64,000 nucleotides of DNA from Raphanus sativus (taxonomy: Eukaryota; Streptophyta; Magnoliopsida; Brassicales; Brassicaceae), in the NCBI RefSeq assembly GCF_000801105.2, contig NC_079514.1:29995075-30059074 (forward strand), given 5' to 3'. Shown one piece after another: positions 1-11,573 of this stretch (position 1 is the first letter of the stretch; each line of letters opens with the position of its first letter). The notes under the pieces are model-generated. The model had not been told where the DNA came from, did no database searches, and was given only the letters and a program-made list of their open reading frames with translations. Made by a program: the position numbers and the translations under genes.

Positions 1-2152
1 AATTGTGACAACTAAATAATAAACAAGTAATAATATAATTGTTAAATGATGATAATAATAATTATAAAAATGACCTTATTATATATTGAGATCTGAAAAC
101 AAAAAATAATCCAATAAAAAAATATAACTAAAAAACAATAACGAATACATTGACTAAATAATAACATGTCATTGACTAAATAATAACATGTCATTAGAAC
201 TAAAAAAAATTTACCTGCATCGTGGTGAAGTCGTTATAATAGGGCATCTGCATATAAACCAAAAGAAAAGTCAGCTCTGATGAAATATGTATATATAAAA
301 GCTTAATGATGTAAAACAACAAAAACAATATGAAAATAAAAAGTTGAGAATAAAAAGTCAGTGGCTTCATTTCTTCTACTGTGAATATCTTATATATAGT
401 AAATTGGTGTACGTTTCTCAATGATTTAGCTTGCATGATAAACCAAAATATATACATATTTTAATTCTGAATTTGTAAAAAAGAAACTTATTAATACACT
501 TATTTATTGTAATTCTTGCGCAAGTTATGATTAATGAGAGCAATTAATGTAATATTCCGATTAGCAAGTTATGATTAATGAGAGCAATTGGTTAAAGGAA
601 ATATATTAAATATGTATAGTGAATGAGTGAATTTAATTAATATTATCAAGTTTTTATTAATAATATAAACATAATAAAAACGTTTTTGGGAGAAAGTTAT
701 AATATTACACGTATTATGCTATTAATACATTTAATAAATGGTCGACATTTATTAATATTCTTGCGCAAGTTATGATTAATGAGATTATGAATTAATTTAA
801 ATGGTCGACATTTATTAAGATTCTTGCGCAAGTTATGATTAATGAGATTAACAATTAATGTAACTTTCCGATTAGTAGCTTGATTAGAAAAATAAATCAA
901 AAAAAGAAATTACAAAAAATCAGCCCATAGAATCGCTTGGTTGATGAGGTTATTACATTCATGAAATTGGTTGATGAGCTATTACAAAAAATCAACCAAT
1001 AGAACCAATAAATCAAAAAAAAAAAGAAACTACAAAAAATCAACAAAAAAGAAATTACATTTATGAGGTTCCAACAATCAATTGTGACGAAACGTCAATG
1101 ATGGTGTTTATTGTAATTCTGCATATAAGAAAACAAAGAAACAATATATTATAAAATACATATATATTCAACCTCAAAACTTAGACTCAAATCCAAGGCT
1201 CCAGCTCTGCAAGATCAGTTTCACCAAATTTAGTGACATTGATTATAACAAAAAGATTTGAAGATGTATACAATCCCGAAACAAAAACAAAATTGTATAG
1301 TTGATAGAACAAATCCGATGAGATGCATCATGAATGGATGGAGGAAGTTTTGTGGTCTTTTTGGTGACAAAAAAACTTTTTCGTCTCAAAGATTGATAGA
1401 GAGACAATGTGGAGAGCAAGAGAACAAAATAATTGGAGAAGAAAAGTCTCGAATAAATTACCAGTAACAATGTTCGTCTGTGAACTAAGTATTGATTATC
1501 ATCCCTTGGATCATAAACCTGCTCAGGATCACAAAATATAATTTAAATTAGAACGATCAAAAACATAAAAAAAAAAACTTAAACAATAGATGCATGAAAC
1601 TAAAAAATGGTTGTGTTGCTTGAACTCGACATTGAACTCTATATATATAAAGTGATGGTGAAAAGTATTAATGACGCCAAGAATATTACTTGCTAAATTT
1701 GTGAAAGTAATTGGTTATACTAAGGTATGTAAATTAAATTACGTTTGATTAAAGGAAACATATTAAATTTGTAGTGTTAAAAACGATTATGCATATTATA
1801 TGATGCGAGACTTGCGCAAGTAATCAGTATAAATAAGGTATGTTAATAATAATAAGTTTCCTAATTAGATATAAAATGTATTATGTCATTAAGACATTTA
1901 ATGATTAGTCGACATTTATTAAAATTCTTCTGCAAGCTATGATTAATGGTCGACATTGATTACGATTTTTGCGCAAAAAATAATTAGTGCGTTTGACAAT
2001 TAATGTCACTTTCCAATTAAAAGGTCGATGAAAAAAATAAATCAAAAAGAATAATTAGAAAAATTCGACCAATAGAAACGCGAGAATTTTCGTGAGAAGA
2101 ACTGTGTGAGCGCCACGTGGCGTTTGTACTTCTCTTTTAATATATAGGAGGA
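1..2152 (-). mobile_element. Helitron-derived AT-rich region with 5' terminus at 2152
   Basis: No gene is supported here. Read on the minus strand from 2152, the sequence starts TCCTCCTATATATTAAAAGA after a host A. This is the style of 5' terminus seen in Brassicaceae non-autonomous Helitrons. A GC-rich palindrome with a CACGTG core (about 2109-2121) follows. I found no matching CTRR 3' terminus, so the element may extend left of the window or be truncated. Small ORFs around 1243-1470 are AT-rich and look like nothing known. The assignment is inferred from terminus style only. Confidence 0.4.
515..1820. repeat. Dispersed repeats with palindrome CTTGCGCAAG
   Basis: The 10-bp palindrome CTTGCGCAAG occurs perfectly at 515-524, 760-769, 823-832 and 1811-1820, with decayed versions near 1927 and 1969. 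The copies at 515, 760 and 823 sit in a longer shared context (TTATGATTAATGAGA on the right). The 760 and 823 copies also share a GGTCGACATTTATTAA stretch on the left, giving a 63-bp local tandem spacing. This looks like internal repeat amplification within a transposon remnant. Confidence 0.7.
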
Positions 2153-2272
2153 TATTTTAAGAAATCACTAAAATCTGAGACTAACCGATTAAACCAATGG
2201 AAGATCGATATGTAATCTAATTTGATTTAAATTGTTATGGTTTCATAATTTGTCAACTTTTAATCCAAATTT

Positions 2273-3140
2273 AAAGTTTATTGTTTTATAATTTATGAAA
2301 TTATGATATTTTACAAAATTTTGATAGAGAAAATGGTAGGATAGAAAATAACTAAGTATTGTGTTGTTTACAAACATGGATAGTAGTATAAAGAAATGAC
2401 TATATTATTTGGAAACATGAATAATAGAATAAAAATGCATATTAGTAATTTAGTGTAGGTTTAACTATAAAGTAGAAATGTGCATTTAATTCAAAAACTT
2501 AAAAAAATAAATGTTATGTCCAACACAGTGTTTTTGTTTTACTAAGATAGATTTTAAAGTTTATTATTTTGTAATTTATGAAATTATGATGTTTTACAAA
2601 ACTTTGATAGAGAAAATGGTAGATAAAAAATAACTAATTATAGAGTTGTTTGGAAACATGGATAGTAGTATAAAAAATGAATATATTGTTTGGAAATGTG
2701 AATAGTAAAATAAAGAAATAAATATTAATAGTGTTTCAAAAAAAATATTAATAATTCAATGTAGATTTAACTATAAAGTAGAAATGTATATCTAATTTAA
2801 AAACTTAAAAAATAAATATTATGTCCAACACAATGTTTATGTTTTAATAAGATAGATTTTAAAGTTCATTGTTTTGTAATTTATGAAATTATGATGTTTT
2901 ACAAAATTTTGATAGAGAAAGTGGTAGATAGAAAATAATTAAGTATATGTTGTTTGGAAACATGAATTGTAGTATAAAGAAATAAATATATTGTTTGGAA
3001 ACATGAATAGTAGAATTAAGAAATTAATATTAATAATTTAATGAAGGTTTAACTATAAAGTAGAAATGTGTATTTAATTTAAAAACTTACAAAATAAATG
3101 TTATGTCCAATACAATGTTTATATTTTAATAAGATAGATA
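2273..3140. repeat. Three degenerate tandem units of about 283-305 bp
   Basis: Units start at 2273, 2556 and 2861, each with AAAGTTTATTGTTTTGTAAT or a close variant. Each continues through TTATGAAATTATGAT, a GGAAACATGAATAGTAG segment, ACTATAAAGTAGAAATG, and a TTATGTCCAACACA end. The units differ by point changes and small indels. No coding potential is seen. Confidence 0.75.
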
Positions 3141-3653
3141 AAATATTGTATTGTTAAGTTTTGTTTAAAGTGTTGAAACAAACAAAAAAAAGTTTAGTTT
3201 AAAATAAATAAAAGTAAGTGGAATCTCATGTTTGTTTGGAAAGAAACTAAAACTGTGTTGACCTTGCAAAGACTTGACCTTGAAGAGCTCTTGAAGAAGG
3301 GCGTTTGTGTATCGCCTTTGCCTCCATGTCTAAACTATACTTATCTGACGAAATCTCATACTAATGTGTTTGCCTCAGGACAAAGAACATCATCATAGGA
3401 GGCTTTCTTCAACATATTTTGTAAGGTTCTCTTGTTGACATTATATAATCTCATTGTTGAATGAAAAAAAAAAACTGCAACATAAAAGTATGCTTTCAAA
3501 AATATGTGTGTACTAAGCTTATAAAATAATGTATTGTTAATGTAACTAGATTTGTGTCTGAATTAAATATAAAACATTGTTTTGTTAAGTTTTGTTAAAA
3601 ATGTTGAACCAAACGAAAAAAGGTTTAGTTTAAAATAAATAAAAAGTAAGTGG
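3141..3653. repeat. Direct repeat of about 80 bp flanking an F-box tail
   Basis: An 80-bp AT-rich segment ending AAAATAAATAAAAGTAAGTGG at 3141-3221 recurs at 3571-3653. The first copy leads into a plus-strand F-box 3' remnant. The second leads into the 3' flank of the intact minus-strand F-box gene. The pair marks the edges of a local duplication or rearrangement. Confidence 0.65.
3228..3398 (+). pseudogene. F-box gene 3'-tail fragment, inverted orientation
   Basis: Translation of the plus strand from 3228 to the stop at 3396-3398 gives 56 residues that align without gaps to the C-terminus of the neighbouring F-box proteins. It reads FVWKETKTVLTLQRLDLEE, then LLKKG, a PLPP motif, NYTYL and TNVFAS, against [35 protein letters not shown] and TNVFTKS in the intact gene. 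Homology ends abruptly upstream of the ATG-like codon at 3228. Only the last tenth of the gene remains, and it points the opposite way from every other family member here. It is a relic, not an expressed gene. Confidence 0.8.
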
Positions 3654-3751
3654 ACTATCAGAAACAAGACATTCAACAATGAGTTTATATCTCCAAACAA
3701 TGAGTTTATATCTCAGAAACAAGACAAGGTATGGGAAGACGAACAGATTCA

Positions 3752-5293
3752 TCATGACTTGGTAAACACGTTTGTGTAAGATGTCTCCAAATAAGTAAAG
3801 TTCTTAACTGGAGGCAGAGGAGGCACGCACGTACCTAAACCTTTCTTCATGATCTGGTCAAGGTCTAGTCTTTTCAAAGTAAACACATGTTTAGTTTCAT
3901 GCCAAACGAACGCAAGATGATCACCAGAGATCAAGTAAAGTGAACCAGGTGCTGAACCGGGATAACGGAAATCATAGCCATATGAGATACCCTTTCCTTT
4001 GTAAGAATGCTCAAAATGTCTTCCATCTGCATCAAACGGAAAGGGCTCAAGGGAAGGTGTGTCTATATCCACAACAAAAGTTGCCGTTCCATTGGGATGC
4101 TGCACAAAGTCAGTGCCTTCGAGTATTTTCGTCCCAACAAGACGTTTCCCATTGTTCTTTTTGGACTCTTCGTAAGAGAGCATCAGTAAGTAAAAAGCAT
4201 TTCCGGTTTCATCTTCATTACATATCCCAGGCGGCCACCCAAACGTTCCTCCCCACAAACCAGCATGCTCTTCGTCATATACAGGAGTCTTGATCGGTAG
4301 CTTATGCAGGCAAAAGCGGTATAGATCCATCCGTGGCCACCCTCTGTAAGAAGACATGTCAGTGTAGGAAGCTTTGAGACTAAGACCAAATCTGTCACCA
4401 GCGCTAAGAAAGCTCCGGAGATCCACATATGGGGAATCACAGTGACCACCAATGTCTACCCGCGTAGGATTGTAACACAACCCATCCTCCTCCAGGTTCA
4501 TGTGCTTCCAGTTCTTACCAAACTTGTGCATTTTAAGGAGCATGGTTCTACGCTCCAACAGCGTCTCTTCATCTTCTCTCCTTGTGGGAAATAACTTTAC
4601 ACTTAATGGTTCAGATACATGTAGACCTACATGGTTAGTCACTAGTTGGACGAAGTATCTTCTATAGCTATCATTGAGCTTCTGAAATGGATCCCCACTG
4701 CACAACCTCTTCTCTTGCCTCGGCTCAACCTCGAGTGAGAGCACATTGCAAGTCTTGTCAATGCCTGAAACAAGACCAGGGTACACGCAACTTCCTTCTC
4801 TGCCTCTTCCATGGAGGAAAAACTTGGCAGAGCCATCGTGATCACAGATGATCTCAAACACCGGTGACCACATAACCCTCCCTTCTTGAATCCCCAAAGG
4901 ACCAACCTTTTGTGGGATGATCCGGCAACCAACAACAGACAAGAAGCCAGGCATCACGTGAACAACATTCCCAAGCTCAGGTTCTTGGTGAACCCAAACC
5001 CCGACCAGAGGCTTCGTCACCTTTAAGAGAAACCGGCAGAGAGCCTTGTAAGAAGCGATCCCGACCCTCCATCGGACTATGTCGGATAAAGGAAGAGCCT
5101 TTACGAGCTCGCATTGCACGAACCATATCTTCTCTGTATCCACAAGGTCGCAGAGGCTTTTGCAGCATAAGCTTAGGTTGCAAATGTCGCTTGGAGATAG
5201 AAAACGAGAGGTAGCAGCGAACACATCTTCTGGCAGCGACAGAAGCAGACAAGTACCACCAAATGATTCCGACCGCAACTCTCTGATCGTCAT
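3752..5293 (-). CDS. F-box protein, copy C (At5g39450-At5g39490-like)
   Basis: Intact single-exon ORF of 513 residues. An F-box lies at about residues 19-62 ([20 protein letters not shown], then a CCKSLC stretch and IWFVQC). It should bind SKP1 and place the protein in an SCF ubiquitin ligase. The rest is a family-specific C-terminal region with conserved blocks [52 protein letters not shown] and PFPFDADGR; its substrate is unknown. The ATG at 5291-5293 (MTIREL) is shared by copies A and B. The family matches the intronless F-box cluster next to GNL1 in Arabidopsis (from memory). This copy lacks a short segment (after the WEE/WEK position) that copies A and D carry. Expression cannot be judged from sequence. 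Confidence 0.88.
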   Translation of the reverse strand: MTIRELRSESFGGTCLLLSLPEDVFAATSRFLSPSDICNLSLCCKSLCDLVDTEKIWFVQCELVKALPLSDIVRWRVGIASYKALCRFLLKVTKPLVGVWVHQEPELGNVVHVMPGFLSVVGCRIIPQKVGPLGIQEGRVMWSPVFEIICDHDGSAKFFLHGRGREGSCVYPGLVSGIDKTCNVLSLEVEPRQEKRLCSGDPFQKLNDSYRRYFVQLVTNHVGLHVSEPLSVKLFPTRREDEETLLERRTMLLKMHKFGKNWKHMNLEEDGLCYNPTRVDIGGHCDSPYVDLRSFLSAGDRFGLSLKASYTDMSSYRGWPRMDLYRFCLHKLPIKTPVYDEEHAGLWGGTFGWPPGICNEDETGNAFYLLMLSYEESKKNNGKRLVGTKILEGTDFVQHPNGTATFVVDIDTPSLEPFPFDADGRHFEHSYKGKGISYGYDFRYPGSAPGSLYLISGDHLAFVWHETKHVFTLKRLDLDQIMKKGLGTCVPPLPPVKNFTYLETSYTNVFTKS

Positions 5294-5790
5294 GATATTA
5301 TCACACTCTGGTTCGTAAACTCTAAATGGGCTTGCCGGAGTTTTAAGATCGAAACACAGTATGGGTCTGATCAGATTAGCTTCTTCTCTTTTTTATACGC
5401 ACAAAAAAGAATCTAACTTTCAGATCACACATCAAAAGTAAAGACGAGATCTTAGTACAGAATCACAAAGCAGAACTTCATGGTGAAGTCTAATCTACTG
5501 AAACGGACTGACCACCGATTGGACCGGTATTTCCGTGACCTTTTACACTATCCGGTCCGGTTACACCTTAAAAACCGGAATATCTTTGTTTAAAAACAAT
5601 GAGATCCGGACATAGTTTTCTTGGAAAACAACCTATGACCCGGACATAGTTTTCTTCTAAATTATTAGTTGAGTTCTTAATGAGAAAATTTCATTTAATT
5701 TCTCTACAATATATTTATGAGAAAAAAAAAATCTAGAACAGCATTCTTTAAACAAAAAAAAACTAGATTATCGAAAATTATAATGAGTTA
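5294..5790 (-). promoter_or_regulatory. Upstream flank of F-box copy C, conserved among copies
   Basis: This flank is recognisably shared with the upstream flanks of copies A (20434-20740) and B (30521-30640, resuming at about 31990) and with the fragment at 8653-9010. Shared stretches include GGGCTTGCCGGAGTTTTAAG, the CAGATCACACATCAAAAGTAAAG tract and GACATAGTTTTCTTC. It probably holds the promoter, but no individual element can be named with confidence. Confidence 0.5.
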
Positions 5791-6252
5791 TTAACACAAA
5801 TAGACAATTTATATGTTTTTATTACATTATAGAGCACATCGTGCTACACTTACAATTTTCATCTGTGGTTGAAGACCAAATTATCTCCTAAAATGCAAAA
5901 CGAGGGATGGGCACTTGACCCGTCTAACCGGACATGTATTTATTTTGTGTTTTTAGTTTTTTTTTGTTTATACTAAATGATATTTTGTAATATTTAAATA
6001 TTAATTTAGATTGAAAATTAATATTTGTAATTATAATAAAAATTAAAATTTTAATAAAATATTTTGATATAAATTTTAATTTCTTAATTAAAATAATATA
6101 GAAGTGAGTCATAATTTTTTCCAATTCCAAAATCTTAGCATCTTTTAAAAATAAATAAAATCAATTTATAAATACATTAAATTTATAAACATATTTGGAA
6201 TTAAAATTAATTTGTCAAAGAAAAATAATATTGCGCTATTGTTGTTTATTCT

Positions 6253-6319
6253 ACAGCTTGATTTGTGGTTGTATAAATATTTGCTTTCACTTTATATATT
6301 TTCTTTGTACTAATGATTA

Positions 6320-6350
<31 letters not shown>

Positions 6351-7080
6351 TTGTAAATTAATATGTATTAAATAATTGTTGATATAACATTTTAGAACAA
6401 CAATTTTATTTATTAGTTTGAATAATTATATTTTGTGATTTTAATCATCTATTATATCATAGTGTAACATATAAAATATTAATATTTATAACTAATTGGA
6501 CTTATATTATGCCAGCGTTATACTAATAATTTATGAATAAATTATTTTTATTGGTAATAATGATAATATATATATATATTTGTAAATTAATATGTATTAC
6601 ATAATTTTTAATATAATATTTTTAAAAAACAATTTTATTTATTAATTTTAATAATTATACAGCTTGATCTGTGGCGGTATAAATATTTGCTTTCACTTTA
6701 TATATTTTCTTTGTACTAATGATTATATATGTATATATATATTTGTAAATTAATATGTATTAAATAATTGTTGATATAACATTTTAGAACAACAATTTAA
6801 TTTATTAGTTTGAATAATTATAATTTTAATCATCTATTATATCATAGTGTAACATATAAAAAATTAATATTTATAACTAATTGGACTTATATTATGGCAG
6901 CATTATACTATACTAATAATTTATGAATAAATTATTTTATTGGTAATAATGATAATATATATATATATGTAAATTAATATGTATTACATAATTGTTAATA
7001 TAATATTTTAAAATAACAATTTTATTTATTAATTTGAATAATTATATTTTTAATATTTTAGTCGTCTATTATATCACAGT
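6253..7080. repeat. Tandem duplication, about 406-bp period, AT-rich
   Basis: ACAGCTTGATTTGTGG...TATAAATATTTGCTTTCACT at 6253 recurs at 6659, and both copies continue for several hundred bases with the same order of motifs. A shorter sub-repeat (GTAAATTAATATGTATTA followed by ATAATTGTTGATATAACATT) appears about twice per unit. A (TA)n tract lies at about 6326-6350. There is no coding content. Confidence 0.7.
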
Positions 7081-8443
7081 GTAGCATATGATATATAAAT
7101 TGATTTTGATGTGACTTTTATTTTATTTTTTCTTGTTAATAAATATTGAAAAATATTAATACGTTTATACAAAATCTATTAGGAAATCTATTTTGGTTAA
7201 GATTCGATTATGGAAGTATATTATTTAAATTAAGAAAAGACATTAAATATTTAAATCTAATATTTAAATAAGAAAAAGACAAAACTCCTTAAATATAGTT
7301 TCATTTAATATTTCATTGGCATGACATTGTAAATAAGATGAAAAATTCAGAGTTAATTCAGTTTTTTACTTCTATTTTATTAATATAGATAATATAAAGT
7401 TCAAATGCCATAAATATAGGAGGATGTCTTTGGAAATAATATTTTTAAATAGTGGTCAAAATTTGGCATTGAATTTGAAAATATCTTGTTTTTTTGTAGA
7501 TATTGATAAATGTGAGATATTTGTCTATAATTATTAGTATATTTAGGTTTACCTGAATATATTACTTTATCATATTTTAATATAATAAAGTTGTGAAATT
7601 TGAAATTATTGACATATGAAAAATAATCAGACATCATGATATAATTCATGTTCGATATTTTTAGACATGTGTAGGAAAAAAGTGCAGAAAATATATGATT
7701 CATTTTCACTAAGAATTTACCTTTTATTATAACTATGTTATTTAAGGTAACTTGTATATATAAATATTTAATATTGCAACGATTTTCTATTTTATTAGTT
7801 TAAAATAGATAATTATGACATGCATTTATTAATCTGTAAAAGACAAAATAAACTAAAAAATAGATTCATTAATTGTCAGTGGCATGACAGTGTAAATAAG
7901 TTGAAAAACTAAAAGGTAATTCCTAAGTGTATTTCTATTTTAATAATATAGATGGCAAACCAGGTTTTGGTAATCGACGATTTCATTATTTTTTATAGGA
8001 AAATAATTTTCTTAATCTAACATCTAGATTTGTTTGCTTTTATCATATAAGGGATGTGAAAATCTTTTTGTTTTAAGGGCATGATTATCATAAAACTTTT
8101 TTGGGTCCTTAAACTTTTTTTCTTTTTTTCTGATTTAAAATATATATATATATATATATAAATATGAACTAATCGCGGGCCGTCACGTATCATAGGATCG
8201 CAAATAGTACAAACAACCTGTGGAAAAAAACATTTCTTAATTAGGGACATTTTTTTTAGTTTTTGCAAAAGGTGGTGGGGCTCACGCTAAGAACCTTCCC
8301 CCACCACCGATAATGTTGCCTTAGATAACTTACATCAATAAATAAACCAGTCATGCTTGTCATCTTTCCTCTCAAACAATACAACCCTTAGATTTTGCCT
8401 CTTTGACTATCTATATATCTCCATTTCCCCTTTTATACACTCA
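7081..8443 (-). mobile_element. AT-rich region with two Helitron-like 5' termini (7389, 7952)
   Basis: No gene is supported. On the minus strand, TCTATATTAATAAAATAGAAGT starts at 7389 and TCTATATTATTAAAATAGAAATAC starts at 7952, each just after a host A. These match the 5'-TC terminus style of Brassicaceae Helitrons. Matching 3' ends were not found. A (TA)n run lies at about 8140-8160. The 102-residue ORF at 7401-7709 is AT-rich and resembles nothing known. Confidence 0.35.
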
Positions 8444-8475
8444 CTAGATGATAATCCGCGTCCTACGTGGAATGA
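8444..8475 (-). mobile_element. Helitron 3' terminus (hairpin + CTAG)
   Basis: Read on the minus strand, a GC-rich hairpin (CCACGTAGGACGCGG) is followed by ATTATCAT and CTAG, ending at 8444 against a host T. This is the CTRR-type Helitron 3' end. An F-box gene fragment begins about 130 bp inside the putative element. No minus-strand 5' terminus was found to the right, so the full extent is unknown. Confidence 0.6.
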
Positions 8476-8572
8476 GTTTTAAACTTGTATATTGTATTTA
8501 AATATAATAAAAAGTACATATTTTGTTTTCAATAACTATTTTTTTTTTTTACATTTGATTAGGGGTGAACAT

Positions 8573-9010
8573 TCAGATACCATTTTCGGAAGCGAGAAAA
8601 GCAGACAAGTACCACCAAATGATTCTTCCAACCGTAAGTCTCTTATCGTCATGATATTAAGACAGTCAGGGACCAAATCTGGTCGTAAACTAGAAATGGG
8701 CTTGCCGGAGTTCTAAGAGGGAAACACAGTATGAGTCTGAATCAGATTAGCTTCTTTCTTTTTTATACACATAAAAGAATCGAACTTTCAGATCACACAT
8801 CAACAGTAAAGAAGAGATCTTAATACAGGATCACAGAGCATAAAATTCATCGTGAAGTCTAATCTACTGAAATGGACCGACCATCCCCTGGACCGGTCTA
8901 TCCCTGATCTTGACTCTATCCAGTTCGGTTACACCTTAAAACCGGAAAATCTTGTTAAAAACAATGATCCAGCAACAACCTATGACACAGACCGGTAGTT
9001 GTCTTCAAAA
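8573..9010 (-). pseudogene. F-box 5' fragment with its promoter region
   Basis: The segment at about 8597-8652 reads on the minus strand as the F-box N-terminus (ATG at 8650-8652: [19 protein letters not shown], then SLP), after which homology stops. Bases 8653-9010 continue as a close copy of the upstream flank of F-box copy C (5294-5640), including the GGGCTTGCCGGAGTT block. Only about 25 codons of the gene remain. It is therefore a duplicated promoter plus start region joined to unrelated DNA, next to a Helitron 3' terminus at 8444. Confidence 0.85.
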
Positions 9011-10330
9011 TCGATTCTATTAAAAGAGAAGTCATGATTTTGTTAATGTGTGATATATTAAAATAGAACATCTATTAGAAGTGATCACATTAAATTATTC
9101 AATCATTAATAATTTTATCGGGCTTACAATCTTATATATTAAAACAGAAATCACAACCTCAATTCATGTATGATTTTTTAAGTTTGACATATTCTTAGAA
9201 GGCCATGTTATATTTATTTTCAATTATTATTATAACTTACTATAAAACCTCATATATTCATAACTTTAATGACACCTAAGCCTACCAAATCTGTTGAAAA
9301 AATCTAACAAGATCTTACCAATTTTTTTTTTTAAATAAGAAATTAACTAATTTCCAGTTTAGCGCTATAATATTATTATAAATTAATTTTAATTAAATAA
9401 AATTATATGCTATATTTTATAAAATTTATTATTCTATATTGTATTAAATTAGATATGCTATATGGAATAAATATAACAAAACTATATATATATATATTAG
9501 TAAAGTAATCTGATTTCTTTTTAAAAATTTCTTTCATTTAAATAAATAAATGAATAATTATCATCCACTGTTAAAATGAGTTAAAATTCGTAAATCATGT
9601 AATATTTTTTTACAAGAAAAAAATTCTCAACATATATTTTTGTAACTCACATAAATATATTGTCTAATAATTATATATCATTATTTTATTTATTTTGAAT
9701 CACCCAGAAATATATTGAAGAAAAAATAATTATTTACACAATAAAAATTTAATAACTAACATTTAATTTATGTGTTATTTAAAATATGCTATTAGAAAAG
9801 TTTGATATTTTAATATTCATTACAAATATTAATAAAAAATAATTTACCAACTTTATTTTTTATTTAAAATTATAACAATATTTTTGAAAAATACACAAAA
9901 TTACCAAAATTTCAAATATTATTATAAATTTGTATTGTCTATTATATTAAAAGAGAAGTCACAGCTTCTCTTCATGTGTGATTTTTTTTAAATGGACCTT
10001 CCTTAAAAAACCATATTTCATTTATTTCTAATTAACATTATGGTATCATTAAAATATCACATCTTAAATAATTGACATATACTACAACTCCACCTATAAA
10101 ATTTTCTTATTTTCTATTACAAAAATCTGTTGACAAAATCTAACAAAATCTTATCAAAAATTTTAAATATTTTTATAAAATTAAGCATTGATTAATTTCG
10201 TGATTAATAGTCTAATATTATTATAAATTAATTTTATTTAAGATTTTTTTATAAAATAAAAAAAATTGTATACTATTTTCTTAAAATTTCTAATTATAAT
10301 CTATCTTATCTATTAAAATAAAAGTGATGA
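9011..10330 (+). mobile_element. Nested Helitron-like 5' termini
   Basis: Plus-strand 5'-TC termini of the form TC...ATTAAAAGAGAAGTCA occur at 9011 (TCGATTCTATTAAAAGAGAA), 9130 and 9938, and more weakly at about 10300. Each is followed by a CTTCATGTGTGATTTTTT-like stretch, so they appear to be related elements inserted into or beside one another. No 3' ends can be assigned. The stretch is otherwise AT-rich with no gene. Confidence 0.4.
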
Positions 10331-10442
10331 ATTCTTTCTTGTTTTATTTTATATTTGGACCATCCTTTAAATTTTTATATTTAACTAAAACTAATAATAT
10401 ATATATATATAAGTTTCCTATTTTTGGCTATTGTATAAATTA

Positions 10443-10473
<31 letters not shown>

Positions 10474-10477
<4 letters not shown>

Positions 10478-11572
10478 ATAATTAATAGGATTTTGGCCAC
10501 AATAATTGAGTCAATCAAATATATTACATCGCGAGGTTAATGACAAAAAATCCTTATAATTTTCTATATATTTCTAACTAGCTATAAGAATTTAAATAAA
10601 TTAATAGTAACTTTTCTATATTAACCGAAACCAGAATGTGTTATGAGGATTGTGTATATTAGTTTCCTATATTTTGGCTACTGCATAAATTACGGTCAAG
10701 CGTAAAATTAGCAAAAAAAAGAATCAAAGAAATATATGAATAGAATTTTAATAGATTTTTGATATTTTTCCCCTATATTTACTTGATTCTTTTTGCTAAT
10801 TTCACGTTTTACTTGACTTATTAGTCATGATATTTAAGCATAAGCTTAGCCATTTTGAATTTTTTAAAATGGACTGATAATTTGTCTATCACCATTTATG
10901 ATGATTTCCTAATTACAAAGTCAAGGTGCTTAAATTACGGTATTGATTGAACCTTTAAATGAATTTTATTTTCGAATGAAATTGGAGAATCAATCTCAAT
11001 TTTATGAGAACATATTCTAACTGAAACGTTTATATTCCCTTTATAAGACATATATCATGAAACAATTTATATTGTCCGGTCTACGTATCTAATAAAATCA
11101 AATAAAACAAATGAATACCTTAAACAAAACAAATTATATTGTCCAGTCTACGTATCTAATAAGTCACCACATTGTATAAAAGATGTAAGGAGTATCTCGC
11201 CATTTAGTTATAGTTTTTCGAAATTATGGTTGTTTTGGTATAAACTCGTGAGATACAACTATAGTACTTTTCACAATATCAATAATGTAAAATCAATAAT
11301 ATAATACGATAAGTCTTGTTACAAACTCGTGAGATACAACTATAGTACTTATGATAAATGATCGAAATAAGGTAAAACAGGCTAATCAAATCTTCAGAAT
11401 TACACTATCCACAAAGTTTTTAACATGCATATAAAATGAAACATATACTTCACTTTGTATATTTATTTGGCAATGTCATGATATGTAATTAGCGTAGACA
11501 AGAGAAGGCTATTAAAAAGGATGTGAGGTACATTGGGTGTTGACACCTAAGAAATGGTAAAGTTGTTAATCA
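10474..11572. repeat. Duplicated 1.1-kb segment, copy 1
   Basis: This segment (TAGTAATAATTAATAGG through a TTGACACCTAAGAAATGGTAAAG end) is repeated with many small differences at 24171-25453. The two share distinctive blocks such as ATTTATGATGATTT, GTGAGATACAACTATAGTAC and AAGGATGTGAGGT. Identity is clear by eye along the whole length. Its nature is unknown; no TIR, LTR or Helitron terminus marks the ends. Confidence 0.75.
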
Positions 11573-11573
11573 T

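Noticed and set aside
1243..1470. Overlapping ORFs on both strands near 1.25-1.47 kb
   Set aside because: Neither resembles a known family, both are AT-biased and they mirror each other; no support for a gene.
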